DNA from: Linepithema humile
Lineage: Eukaryota; Arthropoda; Insecta; Hymenoptera; Formicidae
Direction of reading: 5' to 3'
Length of the DNA stretch: 64,000 nucleotides
Assembly (NCBI RefSeq): GCF_040581485.1
Contig: NC_090133.1
Span: forward strand, 1,612,001-1,676,000
In this document: positions 13,601-24,114 of the stretch, in pieces
Layout: every line of letters begins with the position of its first letter
Position numbering within the stretch: the first letter of the stretch is position 1
Position numbers and translations under genes: made by a program
The notes under the pieces: generated by a model
Databases searched by the model: none
What the model saw: only the letters and a program-made list of their open reading frames with translations
Told to the model about the DNA's origin: nothing

Positions 13601-15028
13601 GGCAAACTTGTGGGTACTTTACTTCCCGCTCTAAAAAAGATACAATGTGATTAGCAATTATGAAAGCAGTATAATCTGTACAATAAAAACAGAAAACAAG
13701 TATGCAACTAAAAATTAAGAAACTCTTTGTAGGATAAGTACTTGTAATATTCAGCCTTCATTTTCAATCTCTCGTACACAAGCTTTCCAAAGATATCTAA
13801 GATATCTGTGATGACAACAAACTTGCTTGGATAAAAAGCCATTACAGACGTGTCCACTAATAATTTGGCGCACTAAAATAATTTAGAGTCAATTTCTGAA
13901 TCATCAAGTTGTACCCTAAACTTATATGTATATAAAATAAATGAATAAAAACCTGAATTGCGATTTTGAGTGCCTTTACTCTTTGATCAGAATGCCAAGC
14001 TTGTACCAGTTCATTGTTTAATTGCTCGATTCGCGCGATATATTGTTGCTGTGACAAGTCTAACATCTGTCTAACAGAGCCTTCCTCAAAGTCATCCAAT
14101 TGCTCGAGCCTTGTTTTCACTTTGTCAACCATTGGACCACTTGGTTGAACTTTCATTACAACTGTAATAAAATCTTAATTAAATCTTAATTTTTTGATAT
14201 ATAGAATATATCACAAAATTGGATTGTTAAACTTTTTCACAATTTAAGTACCTTTTTCTCCACCTGGTAAGAAGCTGGTAACAATTGATAATTTTTCAGA
14301 AGTTGTATATTTACTCAGTATAGCAGAACGCCTCATAGACCATGGTTCTACTAATTCTTCTGCTGTATCTTTTAGCTTTTTACCAGCAAGCGCAACGTTG
14401 GAATAATCCCACTACAATGTACATAACAAATCTGTATTATAAAAAGATATGAGAGAAGTAGCACATATATAGATATACAAATACAGATATTACTTCATCT
14501 GCAGCCATTTTCGAAAGAGGATCCAGTTCTTCTCGAGCAAATTGTGTTAAAGGATCAGAGCCATCCAGAGAAGAGTGGTTCAGCAATGGATCACTCAGTG
14601 GATTTGCAGGAATTGGCGTATGCGTTGGTGTTGGTGTACCGGTAGAAGAACCAGTACTTGTACTTCGCAAAGCATTTCGTCTGACTGCACCACGTCCGTC
14701 AATTAACTATATAAAAATAATACAAAAATTTCTATTATAAAATCGTATTTATATAAAATACAATTAAAATTAAATTAACATTTGCAAGATTGTATACTTT
14801 GATAATAAAACATCTTACAGTGATAACAACTGGTTTCAAAGGATGGTCTATAGCTTCCTCCTGATATGCAAACTTTACAGTTCCTTGTTCTACAGGCTTT
14901 GATATCCTGTAACAAGATTCTTATATAATTTTTAAATCAGCAAACTTATTAAAGTATGCTATTACTTCCATTATTACAATAGCAAAGAAAATACTCTAGT
15001 ATTAATCTCACCATTCTATCTCCGTCAT
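10649..15028 (-). CDS. VPS35L: VPS35L, Retriever (Commander) complex subunit
   Basis: Eighteen exons in transcript order: 15028-15012, 14906-14819, 14706-14494, 14411-14252, 14161-13953, 13872-13742, 13630-13454, 13393-13049, 12973-12873, 12780-12599, 12523-12380, 12294-12131, 12064-11902, 11805-11613, 11531-11392, 11327-11166, 11092-10826 and 10735-10649. Every junction is GT-AG and in phase; the protein is 980 aa (human 963). VPS35L is the alpha-solenoid scaffold of Retriever, which recycles cargo from endosomes with the CCC and WASH complexes. Landmarks are an N-terminal DHPLKP motif, a Ser/Thr/Pro-rich linker, LEQLDDFEEGS, FYPSKFVVITDILD, MIRGIGNPLIAVYARCYLCR, AFKPSYIAARAMDF, LTVEDEKR and LWHLSQRHG near the end. 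At exon 9 the donor at 12871-12872 is preferred over a nearer one because it joins to GYPQYLLYRS, matching the human protein without a gap. Exon 1 codes only MTEIE plus two bases. Confidence 0.95.
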
Positions 15029-15837
15029 ATTTCAAAAATGTATAAAAAAAAACAATTCTCTTAAATTACAAGTAGAAATACAATTTGATTTTATGTTAAT
15101 ATTACAAAATTCATTGTATCTTCAATTGACATTAGAAACACGTTCATAAAGTCCATTGAGACCTAACCTTCAACGGTATTCTCACGTAAAGCATAGAGTT
15201 TATATATATGAAGACGCCTTTGCCCTCTTCCATGTATAAATCCTGCATCAAACTACACAACTTAAGCCTACGTTAGACTATGCAACTTGTTGCAGGAATT
15301 TGCAAAACAATCTAGTAAATTACTAAAAATGCTGTGTGCTGTATGGTGCATTTTTAGTAGTTTACTAGATCGCATGCAAATGGTTGCAACAAGTTACATA
15401 GTCTGACGCAGCTTTTAAAATCGAGAGAATAAATTCGAGACTTGATTAAAAGAATAGATTCGAAACTTGATTCTACATTTGAACATATATGACATATGAT
15501 AATAATTGTTATATTTATAATATATAAACATGAAAAAAAATGTATCAAGAAATTATTTATTAAATAACATCATATAAATATATATTACGATCGCTAAAAA
15601 AATTAAAAAGAAAAACGTTTAATTTTTATCAGGATAAACATGTAGTATTGAAGTGATTTATGATTGCTTTATAACAGTGTTCAAAATTAGTTAAACTATT
15701 AGACGACTTTTCTGGTCACTTATTTCATTCTTTTACCGCGCGTGTCATAATAACTAGGGCCAACACCGCATATTGCAAAATTTTTTAATTAAACATGTAA
15801 CTAAATAATCTGTAGGTGTGTGTATAATCGCCCCGAG
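15029..15837. other. Upstream region of VPS35L, with hairpin element
   Basis: Probable promoter and leader region of VPS35L (minus strand), containing the inverted repeat listed separately. The rest is AT-rich and I see no gene in it. Confidence 0.5.
15264..15414. repeat. Hairpin (foldback) MITE-like element
   Basis: Two arms of about 65 bp are inverted copies of each other: CAACTTGTTGCA on the left and TGCAACAAGTTAC on the right, both reaching CTAGTAAA...CTAAAAATGC around a short loop. TTAA occurs at 15262-15265 and again at 15415-15418, which would fit a target-site duplication, but two extra T bases make this tentative. No coding capacity. Confidence 0.75.
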
Positions 15838-16975
15838 CAATGCGCAGAACATTGTAAATTACGAAATAATCTTTCATTACACAATATAAAATTTAATAAA
15901 ATAATTTTATTTTAGAAGTATGTGAATGCCACTGTTATTTACATTTGTCTGTTACAAAGATCCTGTTCGAATAGGAAATTTTATCATGAAAAGCGAACTA
16001 TTTGACATTCAATCTTGAAATCCAAATTGTTGTCCGATCACTTGAAGCTTAACTCCTAGTCTTGGATTTATTTTTTATCTACTTTTAATTTTAAATATTA
16101 GATTAAATATTGTTTGAAATATTGTTTTAAAATATTGTGTTTAATTATTTGTTTTTTAATTTTGTATAAGTTACTGAAATAATTATAATTAAATATGTAC
16201 TTTTATTTTATTATAAAAATTTATACTTGTTACTTTTTTATTCCAAAAATTTATGTGTAATACTTTTTCATTAATCCATATGTGTTCCATGTTAATGAGA
16301 CGGCAAAATGTTTTTTATACTCCAACAATCAAAAGACAATAAATTGTAGAAAATTTCAAACATTATTACAAAAATTTGCTGTATTTCAATATGAATACCA
16401 AAGAGTTTAAATTTAAAAGATACTTAAAATTATAGTCATCAAGTAATTAGCAACAGAATAATAGAATATGAAAATGACACTGATAATTTGGAGTACATTG
16501 CGAAGAAGAATGAAGGAAATAACGATAACAATGCTGGCGCATCTAAAATATAAATGAGATAAATAAAATAAGAAAAAAAATAATTATGTTTCTGTAAAAA
16601 GTGTATCAAATGCATTATTTCTTATATGTCGTAGTATCAACAAATTAAAAAAGCCACACATTTCGATGTAGTCATTTTTATAGATAATAGAATATTAAGG
16701 GAAAGTTATAAATTCCGTTAAGAACAACTTTTGCATTATTTAAAAAATATTATTTATCTGTATTACAGATTTGCTATAATGCCTTTACCTCCCCCCGTCT
16801 CCCACCCTCTTTCTCGTTCGCGTAATTGTTATATTACTATACATTTGCTTTAGATCCGACTACCTCTCTTGATAACTGTTAGATAAGTTTGAACGCTGTC
16901 AATATTTACGTTTAAGTAGAAAAACTGTACGTCTCTTTCCTCGACCTCTTCCATCAGGCACTTTTCGACGAAATA

Positions 16976-18172
16976 ATGTTCGCATCGTGTTCAGTTAAAC
17001 GCGCTGTATCATACAGATTAGACACAATGAGTTGGAAACAGGAAAGTGATCGCCAACTCTGGATAGCAAAATGTTTTAAAAAAAAAGATTGCCATGGATT
17101 TCGAGTACAGTGTCGAACAGAATCTTGCCGAGAGTTTGTTAAATACGCGAAGTACATTAAATTTTCAGAACATATTAATGAAACCCATCCAAGAGTTTTT
17201 AATAATGAGACGAAGAACATTGACAGGAAGGACTGGAAATTTTATCGGCTAACAGAAAGGTACAACACACAATGTATTTTATGTAAAACAGTATTGATAG
17301 AATCTACAAATGAAAACTACTTATTGGAACATTTATCCCTTGAAGAAGTCTACCGTGATGATAGAAAACGAACATTCTATGAAAATCAATTTTTTATATG
17401 GAAATACTTAGACCAAGTTAATGATTTCTCTGCAAAATGTAGTCTTTGTAAAACACATATAAAAACTTGTTTCGATATTGAAGAGATGAAAAAGCACGTA
17501 GTCAACAAGCATAATGAAAAGTGGCTATTATTAATGCAAACAGGAGGGTGGATAAATAAATCACAAGACAACGAACAGTCTTTAATGAATATAATTAACC
17601 AGCATGACTGGATAATGAGATATTTTACAAAATCTATGCATTTTGAAGCAATATGTAACTTTTGCAAAATCAGACAACAAGCTATCAGAATTGAAGAGAT
17701 TCATTACCATGTAAAGCAGCATGAAACTATTTATAATATGGATAAGTTTTTAACAGAGACATTAAGTAATATGGATAACTGGCGTTGTTTTCGATATACA
17801 AAAAATGAAAAAACAACACAATGTATTATATGTAATCTTGTTATGCCGCTTTACCAGCCGATACAGTTTAATTTAGCAGCTGAGGACATGAACACTCACG
17901 CCCAAATGCATTGTTTTGAAAACTTTCATCAACGTAATCACTTTTATCATTATATAACAACACAACATTTTACACTAAAATACGTAAACGAAAATGAACA
18001 TTACGATGCGACATGTACGATTTGTAATGAAAATATACCATTCATGTATAACTTCATTGAATTGGAACAACACATACAAGAACATAACGAAGATTGTAAA
18101 AGAATACAAAAAGAATTGGCACAAGAAACAGCATACGATCAAGATGGACCATCGACAAGCCAGACAAACTGA
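16976..18172 (+). CDS. Six-BED-like-zinc-finger protein, copy A
   Basis: A single open frame of 398 aa without introns. It contains six successive fingers of BED-like shape: an aromatic start (W-x-x-Y/F), then CxxC (CxxxxC in finger 1), then about 15 residues, then HxxxH or HxxxxH. Approximate spans are 25-70, 85-125, 135-180, 200-245, 260-310 and 320-375. Finger 2 lacks a clear final His. A short polar tail (GPSTS) follows. No transposase, RNase-H-like or hAT dimerisation segment is present, so this is not a transposase as it stands. BED fingers bind DNA and are typical of hAT-derived host genes, so nuclear DNA binding is inferred. The start at 16976 corresponds to 24115 in copy B; a second in-frame ATG before SWKQES is an alternative. 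No named family was recognised. Confidence 0.85.
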   Translation: MFASCSVKRAVSYRLDTMSWKQESDRQLWIAKCFKKKDCHGFRVQCRTESCREFVKYAKYIKFSEHINETHPRVFNNETKNIDRKDWKFYRLTERYNTQCILCKTVLIESTNENYLLEHLSLEEVYRDDRKRTFYENQFFIWKYLDQVNDFSAKCSLCKTHIKTCFDIEEMKKHVVNKHNEKWLLLMQTGGWINKSQDNEQSLMNIINQHDWIMRYFTKSMHFEAICNFCKIRQQAIRIEEIHYHVKQHETIYNMDKFLTETLSNMDNWRCFRYTKNEKTTQCIICNLVMPLYQPIQFNLAAEDMNTHAQMHCFENFHQRNHFYHYITTQHFTLKYVNENEHYDATCTICNENIPFMYNFIELEQHIQEHNEDCKRIQKELAQETAYDQDGPSTSQTN

Positions 18173-18899
18173 AAAAAAAACGATCGTAAGTTTTAATCAT
18201 ATTTTATTAATTATTATTGTTATCATATTATATTTATCATTACAGTTTATTTTTTGAGTGATTTATTCAATACATGATAAAAACAACAAAAATCAAATAA
18301 TTACTATTTGTTTTTATATATGTTACGAATGTTTCTACAGATTTATCTACACAGAGTTTGAAAATTGGAAACGATAAGGGCATTTTTAAGGAGCATCTCA
18401 CGATCAGCTATAACGACAATCTTGACATTGACAAGTGATTTAAAACATTTGAAGTCATTAGCGTATTTTGACTTATTTATCACATATCTGTTTTGAGTTT
18501 ATATAAATGTACACAATTTGCAAATTTAAATACATATATTTACAAATTTATGATTTAACACGATAAGTTAAATTTATAAAATTATAAATTACAGTTACTA
18601 TTTTGAAGCATAATATTCTTTAAATTATACTGCAAAGAATATGTGTTTGTACATTTATAAAAGCTAAACCGATTTCATGAATATAATAAACTTTTTCTAT
18701 AGTGACGAATCTTCGAGTGACAATCTCAGTACATATACAATAAGAATAACAAAAATCAAATAATTAGTGTTTGTCCGAAATATATGTTACAAAGGTTTGC
18801 GTAAACTTTATCGAATCGTATTTTTGAACTTAAAATAGATACAATGTCTCCGTCACTCGATATTTGATGAAAGAACCGTTTAATATTATGTATATTGCA
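18173..18899. other. Conserved flank downstream of BED copy A
   Basis: AT-rich noncoding sequence repeated after the BED gene in all three units. About 150 bp around 18340-18480 is especially similar in the three copies. Likely 3' UTR and spacer; nothing else seen. Confidence 0.5.
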
Positions 18900-19165
18900 A
18901 TTAGACATAAAAATATTACTTTTTTACACAATATTTTCATGAAAAAAGTAGGGGTCAGAACCTTTATCAAATCACTAACATGACCATATTATGAAATGAT
19001 TTGGAGGATTACATATTTCGCAGTTGGGCATAGAAGTATCGCTTTCTTGTGCATTAGAAGACAGTATCTCTAAATCCTTGTACGAAATGTATATTTCTTT
19101 AGTTCCTTTTACAATGCTTGCGTAAATAATTTTTGAAGCGTTTGGATGTCTACATTTTATATGAC
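18900..19165 (-). pseudogene. Inverted BED-gene remnant, unit A
   Basis: On the minus strand the stretch reads KCRHPNASKIIYASIVK and then PNCEICNPPNH, which resemble the first and third fingers of the BED gene (compare VRCRERSCQQRLKYAS). The frame is interrupted and the middle and C-terminal part, still visible in unit C (33990-34460), is missing. It is a decayed antisense copy, assigned mainly through the better-kept unit C version. Confidence 0.55.
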
Positions 19166-19189
19166 TTTATGAAATGGTTTTGAATAATT

Positions 19190-20361
19190 ATGTAAAAAGT
19201 AAAAGTTCGAAGATATTGGTAAATGCGCAAGAAACAACTATAATAGCCATGTTATTAAAAATTATACCGAGTGCGCGATTGTAACAATTTTGTATAAAAT
19301 TACCGAATATTCGAACAAATGTATGTCTTGCGATAAAAAATATTGTAACATTAAATTTTTTAATATTCGTAAACATGTAGAAAGAAGCGTACACAAATTT
19401 GTAAATACGAAGAGAAGAGAAAAGTACGAATACCATCGTGGAAATATGTTAATTATTTGAAAAGATTATGTTTTTGCAATATATTATCTGTGCGTATGTT
19501 CCGTTTAAACTTGAATCTTTAGTAAATAATGTATCAATATTCTAAAGTATTACAAACATGTAGGAGATTGTATTATTTATCATTTCAATGTTATTTTTAT
19601 TTACAAATTTCTCAACTGTGGAATTAATGTTGTTTCTAAAATATTACAAGTAAGAAATTATTTTGTTACTTTAATGTTACGCTTATTTAAAAATTTCTTG
19701 AATTTTTTACGAATTTAATGTTATTGTTTGCGTGATAAATTCAGGTTTTGGCACATAGGTTTCCACGTGCAAATGACAGATAAAATTCATGTATTTATTT
19801 AAATGAAAATTCAGGTTGATTGTATATTCACACAGATACATATGGCATGTGATAATAATTGTTACATTTATAATATATACACATAAAAAAAAATATATAT
19901 ATATATACAAGAAAAAATCATGTTTTATGTTTATTATTACATACAAATATTTATTACAATCTCGCAAAAAATAAAAAAAGAAACGTTTAATTTTTATCAA
20001 GATGAACAAGTGGTATCGAAGCGATATTCTGCTTGCTTTATGACATTGAACAGAAAGGATTCAAGAATGTAGCGCGCGCGCATGTGTATGGTGAGTGACT
20101 ATTGGTTCTCATATAGCTTTTTCTCTTGTAATAGATTGCGCGAGCATTGCGCTCTACATATTTATACATCGGACGTAAATCACACAGTTTTCATGACATT
20201 GGTAGTCCTAAAATATTCGCGTTAAACTCTTAAAACATCACCTGTTATAACTTTAAATAATTATAGGAAAATATTAATTTTTTAATTACAAAAGAAGTGG
20301 TTGCAAATTATTACTTTAATCATAATTTGAATTTTATATACATAGGTAGTTCTGTCTAACA
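19190..20361. other. Noncoding spacer before the 232-residue gene (unit A)
   Basis: AT-rich, with poly-T and short TA runs. It contains the segment around 19285-19460 that recurs in units B and C and a fourth time at 23395-23575. The last few hundred bases before 20362 are conserved in the three units and are a plausible promoter. No gene seen. Confidence 0.5.
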
Positions 20362-21300
20362 ATGGATAAAAATGTTTTTGGCAGACAGATAAATGAACAA
20401 CTACTGAATGATCAATCGGGTTACAAAATACCTCGATCTGTTACAAGCAAGAATAACGATAACAACATTAATAATTATGGAAACATTTTTCTCACTACGA
20501 CAGGTAAATTATTATTAATATATGTATGTATAGGAATATTTTACATTCATATTATTAACATGTAAACCTTTTGTAGGAGAAATTAGTTCAGATTACATAC
20601 ATCGAAACAATTTTTTAGAAAACAAGAGACCTAATGTTTCTTTTATGGAGAACACAGTAGATAACGATGAACAGTTCATTTCAAACATGAAAAAAATAAT
20701 TGATAAGAATTATATCATGTAAAACTAATTCATAAATGATCTGAATATGTATAATTATTGTATTTTATATTTAATTTAATCTTTTGTTGCACTTAGGTAC
20801 AACAAAGAAAATTGCAGCATAAGAAATTTCCAAAGCAGATTATCAAAGAAAAAGAAAAGTGCACTTACCGACGAAGATCAGAATCTAATGAAACGGTTTA
20901 AAAAATCTGTGGACGACAACAAAACTATGTCTGTATTTCCGCAAAATATACAGCAATCTGTAACTACAACTCCTGTTAGCAATCGCAATTATTCAGTGAG
21001 TGCAAGTATCCCACAGATTACTTCAACTTTTGCATCGCATAATAAGAGTTTAAGGTATACCTCACATTTAAGATATTATTCGAAATATATTACAGTAAAT
21101 AATAATTGTAGATTTGTTCGTTAAAGTGGTGTTTTATTTTCAGAAACAACACAAATCCATTACTGTTTCATGTTACTTTAAAGGTGCAGAAAAATGATCA
21201 ATTGATGCTACCTGAAACTACAAAATCTGCCACTGAAATAGAAACCGAGCAATTCTGTTATAAAATGCAGTACTTTACATCGCCCCAAGAAAATTATTAA
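20362..21300 (+). CDS. Uncharacterised 232-aa protein, copy A
   Basis: Four exons: 20362-20503, 20577-20718, 20797-21054 and 21144-21300, all GT-AG, phases 1, 2, 2. The protein starts MDKNVFGRQINEQ and ends in a tyrosine. It is polar and Asn/Lys/Ser-rich and probably largely disordered. It has a basic patch SKKKK near residue 111 and MKRFKKS near 125 (possible nuclear signal), and a KEN tripeptide near residue 98 (possible APC/C degron, or chance). No signal peptide, membrane segment or known domain was recognised. Exon lengths are identical in the copies at 27524 and 36272 and all three are open, which argues that it is a real gene. It lies between the BED gene and GCP2 in every unit. Confidence 0.8.
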
Positions 21301-21629
21301 ATAATTTACAGTTTATTATGACATAATTTTGATAATTTATTATAATATTAGAAACAAAAGTTTGAATATTTATTACATTTTATCATTTGTTCAAAGTAGA
21401 ATAGTTTTTGTTTCCTAAGGTTTTTCTGATTTTATTACACATAATGTTGATAAATCAATAAATTAGTGCAAATAATTCTTTACGTTTTAAAATCCTTTAA
21501 AATTAAATTAGTTATATAACTTCTGTCTTTTGTTACAAAATTTCTGTCAAAATGTGTTATGGACGTATTTAATCAAGGCACTCAAAAGTTTCGCGACATA
21601 GCGCTTTTAGGCAGAAGGGATTACACTAA

Positions 21630-21775
21630 AGGTATATCCATATAACTTGCATAGATGCATGAGCGTAGGCATAAAAAATTTTATTGGTCCGGTGGCATCT
21701 GTATAAGACAGTGAACCAATCCATTTCTTCATGTATATGCTTATGCGCTTTTACAACTCTGAATATATCCTAAAG
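21630..21775. repeat. Imperfect palindrome with paired CCAAT boxes, upstream of GCP2-like copy A
   Basis: GCATGAGCGTAGGCATA...ATTGGTCC on the left is roughly mirrored by GAACCAATCC...TATGCTTATGCGC on the right. The same block precedes GCP2 in units B (about 28840-28985) and C (about 37545-37680), ending some 200 bp before the ATG. It may be an old hairpin element, a core promoter, or both. Confidence 0.5.
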
Positions 21776-21959
21776 ATTGCCATAACCTTTCAAACGTTCA
21801 AAAACGTAAAATAACATCAGCATTTAAAATGAATATACCTAAGCATAATTAATAATTTATATAAAGTTAACGAAATAGCTGAATAATTTACGATATTGAT
21901 GAAGTAGGCATATTTTTGTTCAGTGTATTACAGTTAATATTTAAAGTCGTCAGTCACAA

Positions 21960-23394
21960 TGAGTGAATTTAAACTGCATCATTTGATAGTGCAATTAGTT
22001 GAAGTATTAAAGTAAGTATCACAAATGATATTGTATATATTGTAACATTTAATTTTTGAAATCATATAAGTATAAATAGATTTAAAAATGTACACATTAA
22101 ATTCTATATCAAATATTTTTATAAATAAATATTATTTTCTTCAGTTTGGAGTCTGCCCCAGAAAGACACTTGGAAAAACTTCAGAAAGAAAGCTCAACAG
22201 CCAATGCATTAAATACAGTTGCTCCTCACAGTTGCATACAGTATCTTGCAAAAATTTCACCTCAACCAGAGTTGAGGTGAAATTCTGTATTTTCACTACA
22301 TTCTACATTTATTTCTACAGAAATATGAGAAACTAAAATCGAAAATGTTAGTGTGGATTAATATAATATAAAAGATACATTTTTTTTAAATAATTTACAT
22401 TGAATTTTGAAGAATAACAAAAAATATATCTTTTCAGAATAGATTTGTTAAGTCCGTTTGTACAAACTTTGGATTTGATATATCAAGATGAAGAATTGAT
22501 GAAGTACCTATTTGGAAAGTCCACATTAGAATTGAAAACTAGTGCTCTAAGAGATCCAACCATTACTCAACAAAGTTTAGTCAATATTAATGATGGTGTC
22601 TTATTGAAGCATAATTGGGTAACGGAGCGTCCACGTATAACCTGGGACTTTTATAGTGATGTGAGTGTAACACTTTATCAAAGTTTGTAATTCTGCAAAA
22701 TTCTTACGAAACAATAAAGTATGCATATCTGACATAATTAAATAATTACAGAGGTTGTACCAGTTGTGTCTGAAAAATTTATACTTCTGTTGGATATTTT
22801 ATATTGTTTGAAAGGAATAAATGGATCGTATATCGTTTCAGAACCTTTAACAAATCTTTATGGTGTTAAAACTTTTAATATAGTATCAGATGTTGGTGAG
22901 GAATACATTAAAAATTTTTATTAAATATAAATATAATTAAAAAAGATTAATAATAAAACATTATATTTTGTTTCCAGGCATATCATTTAAGCATCTAGCA
23001 CAACAGATACTACCTTTAGCCTCCTATTACTCCATGACAGTGAGATTTGTTGAAGAGAAAATCTCACCAAATGATGGGCTAGTTAATCATGCTCTAAGAG
23101 GAGCGATATGATTTCTGCTGAAGGATTACTCGATACATTAAATTATTTTTTACAATTTGGTAACACAAATTTATATCAAGTAATGGTTATTTAAGTTTCT
23201 AAATGTATTTAAAATACATTTATATATTAATACTATATGTAATCTAGAAAAATGGGTTTACAAAGAAGTGATATGTGATCCATATCAGGAAGTTAGTATT
23301 ATTATAAATGCTAATTAAAGTCTTATATCGCATATCATGAGGGCACAAATATATACTTGCGCATTTATCAGCTTTTTGTAGAAGATGAATTAGT
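21960..23394 (+). pseudogene. GCP2 5' exons, truncated copy A
   Basis: Starts with MSEFKLHHLIVQLVEVL like the true gene at 37882. Exon 2 is disrupted near 22266-22320 by an inserted segment with a perfect 14-bp palindrome. Exons 3 and 4 are fused by a deletion shared with copy B. Exon 5 is open. Exon 6 has an in-frame TGA (GCGATATGATTT, near 23101-23112). Exon 7 and most of exon 8 are deleted, leaving only the exon 8 tail (WVYKEVICDPYQE at about 23250-23292) and the first bases of exon 9, where the copy stops. It lacks the GRIP domains and cannot make a functional gamma-tubulin ring subunit. Confidence 0.9.
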
Positions 23395-23575
23395 TTATTT
23401 TGTACAAACTTGCCGAATATTCGAACAAATGTATATCTTACAAAAATTAATATTGTTACATTAAATTCTTTAATATTCGTAAACATGTATAAAAGAAGCG
23501 TACACAAATTTTTAAATACGAAGAGAAAAGTACGAATACCACCGTGGAGATATTAATTACTTCAACAGATAATGT
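23395..23575 (+). repeat. Extra copy of the BED 3' flank segment at the A/B border
   Basis: About 180 bp (TTGTACAAACTTGCCGAATATTC onward) matches the segment found downstream of each BED gene (about 19285-19460, 26400-26580, 34815-34990). Here it is joined directly to the broken exon 9 of GCP2 copy A, so it is a rearrangement scar rather than part of a full unit. Confidence 0.75.
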
Positions 23576-24054
23576 ATTCGCGCGACAAATAATGCAATAA
23601 AATGGGGTATTTTGGTTGGTTAATTCGTGACGCGGCGGATATTGCGACGCGTGGCGCTCAGTGAAAATTCGGCCTAACGCTTGGACGCTTGGTTCGATTC
23701 AAGCCAGCGGCACACGATACGTTTTTTACGGTATTGATTGCGAGCTAGTAAAATATTAGAAATGTTCCATGCATCAAACAGTATTTTATTAATTTACTAG
23801 CTCGCAATCATTCTAGTAAGCAAAAACGTACCGTGTGCTGCTGGCTTCAGACTCTTTTGTCCAAAGTCACACACGTGCTGCCACACTCGCCGCGCTTTAG
23901 CTCGATCATGTGTGCTAATGAATCGGAACATTGCCATTGGTGGAAACACAATGGATTGGTCTGGGGAAACTCAAACGGCCAATGACGGCTAATGGCTGAC
24001 GTGCCCGCATTTGATTGCTCGGGAATGCAACCTTTTAGTGACTAACCACTTACA
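23576..24054. other. Unique CpG-bearing spacer upstream of BED copy B
   Basis: This sequence, richer in C and G than its surroundings, has no counterpart before the BED genes of units A and C. It contains the hairpin element at 23701-23847. It may act as an alternative promoter for BED copy B. Confidence 0.5.
23701..23847. repeat. Hairpin (foldback) MITE-like element
   Basis: The arms AAGCCAGCGGCACACGATAC... and ...GTACCGTGTGCTGCTGGCTT are inverted copies and continue inward through GATTGCGAGCTAGTAAA to a short loop. Total about 147 bp. The inner part (CTAGTAAA...) resembles that of the element at 15264, hinting at one family. A flanking duplication was not resolved. Confidence 0.8.
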
Positions 24055-24114
24055 AACTAGAAAAATTGTACGTCTCTTTCCTCGACCTCTTCTATCAAAC
24101 TTTTGAACGAAAAA

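Larger units (their letters stand above)
15838..23394 (+). repeat. Segmental duplication, unit A
   Basis: This is the first of three related units. It starts at the point matching 30870 in unit C (AATGCGCA...CATTGTAAATTAC) and runs through the BED gene, inverted BED remnant, 232-residue gene and truncated GCP2, to a break inside GCP2 exon 9. Order and orientation match units B and C. Identity appears high by eye over several kb, including introns, but was not computed. Confidence 0.9.

Noticed and set aside
15173..15240. ATG-led short frame (MEEGKGVF...) as an alternative VPS35L first exon
   Set aside because: The exon at 15012-15028 gives correct phase (completing TGG) and family-like length; this one ends at a weaker, phase-unsupported donor.
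19188..19436. Minus-strand frames such as 19188-19436 and 26311-26499 as genes
   Set aside because: They are hydrophobic AT-rich shadows in the repeated BED 3' flank, without conserved start or family.
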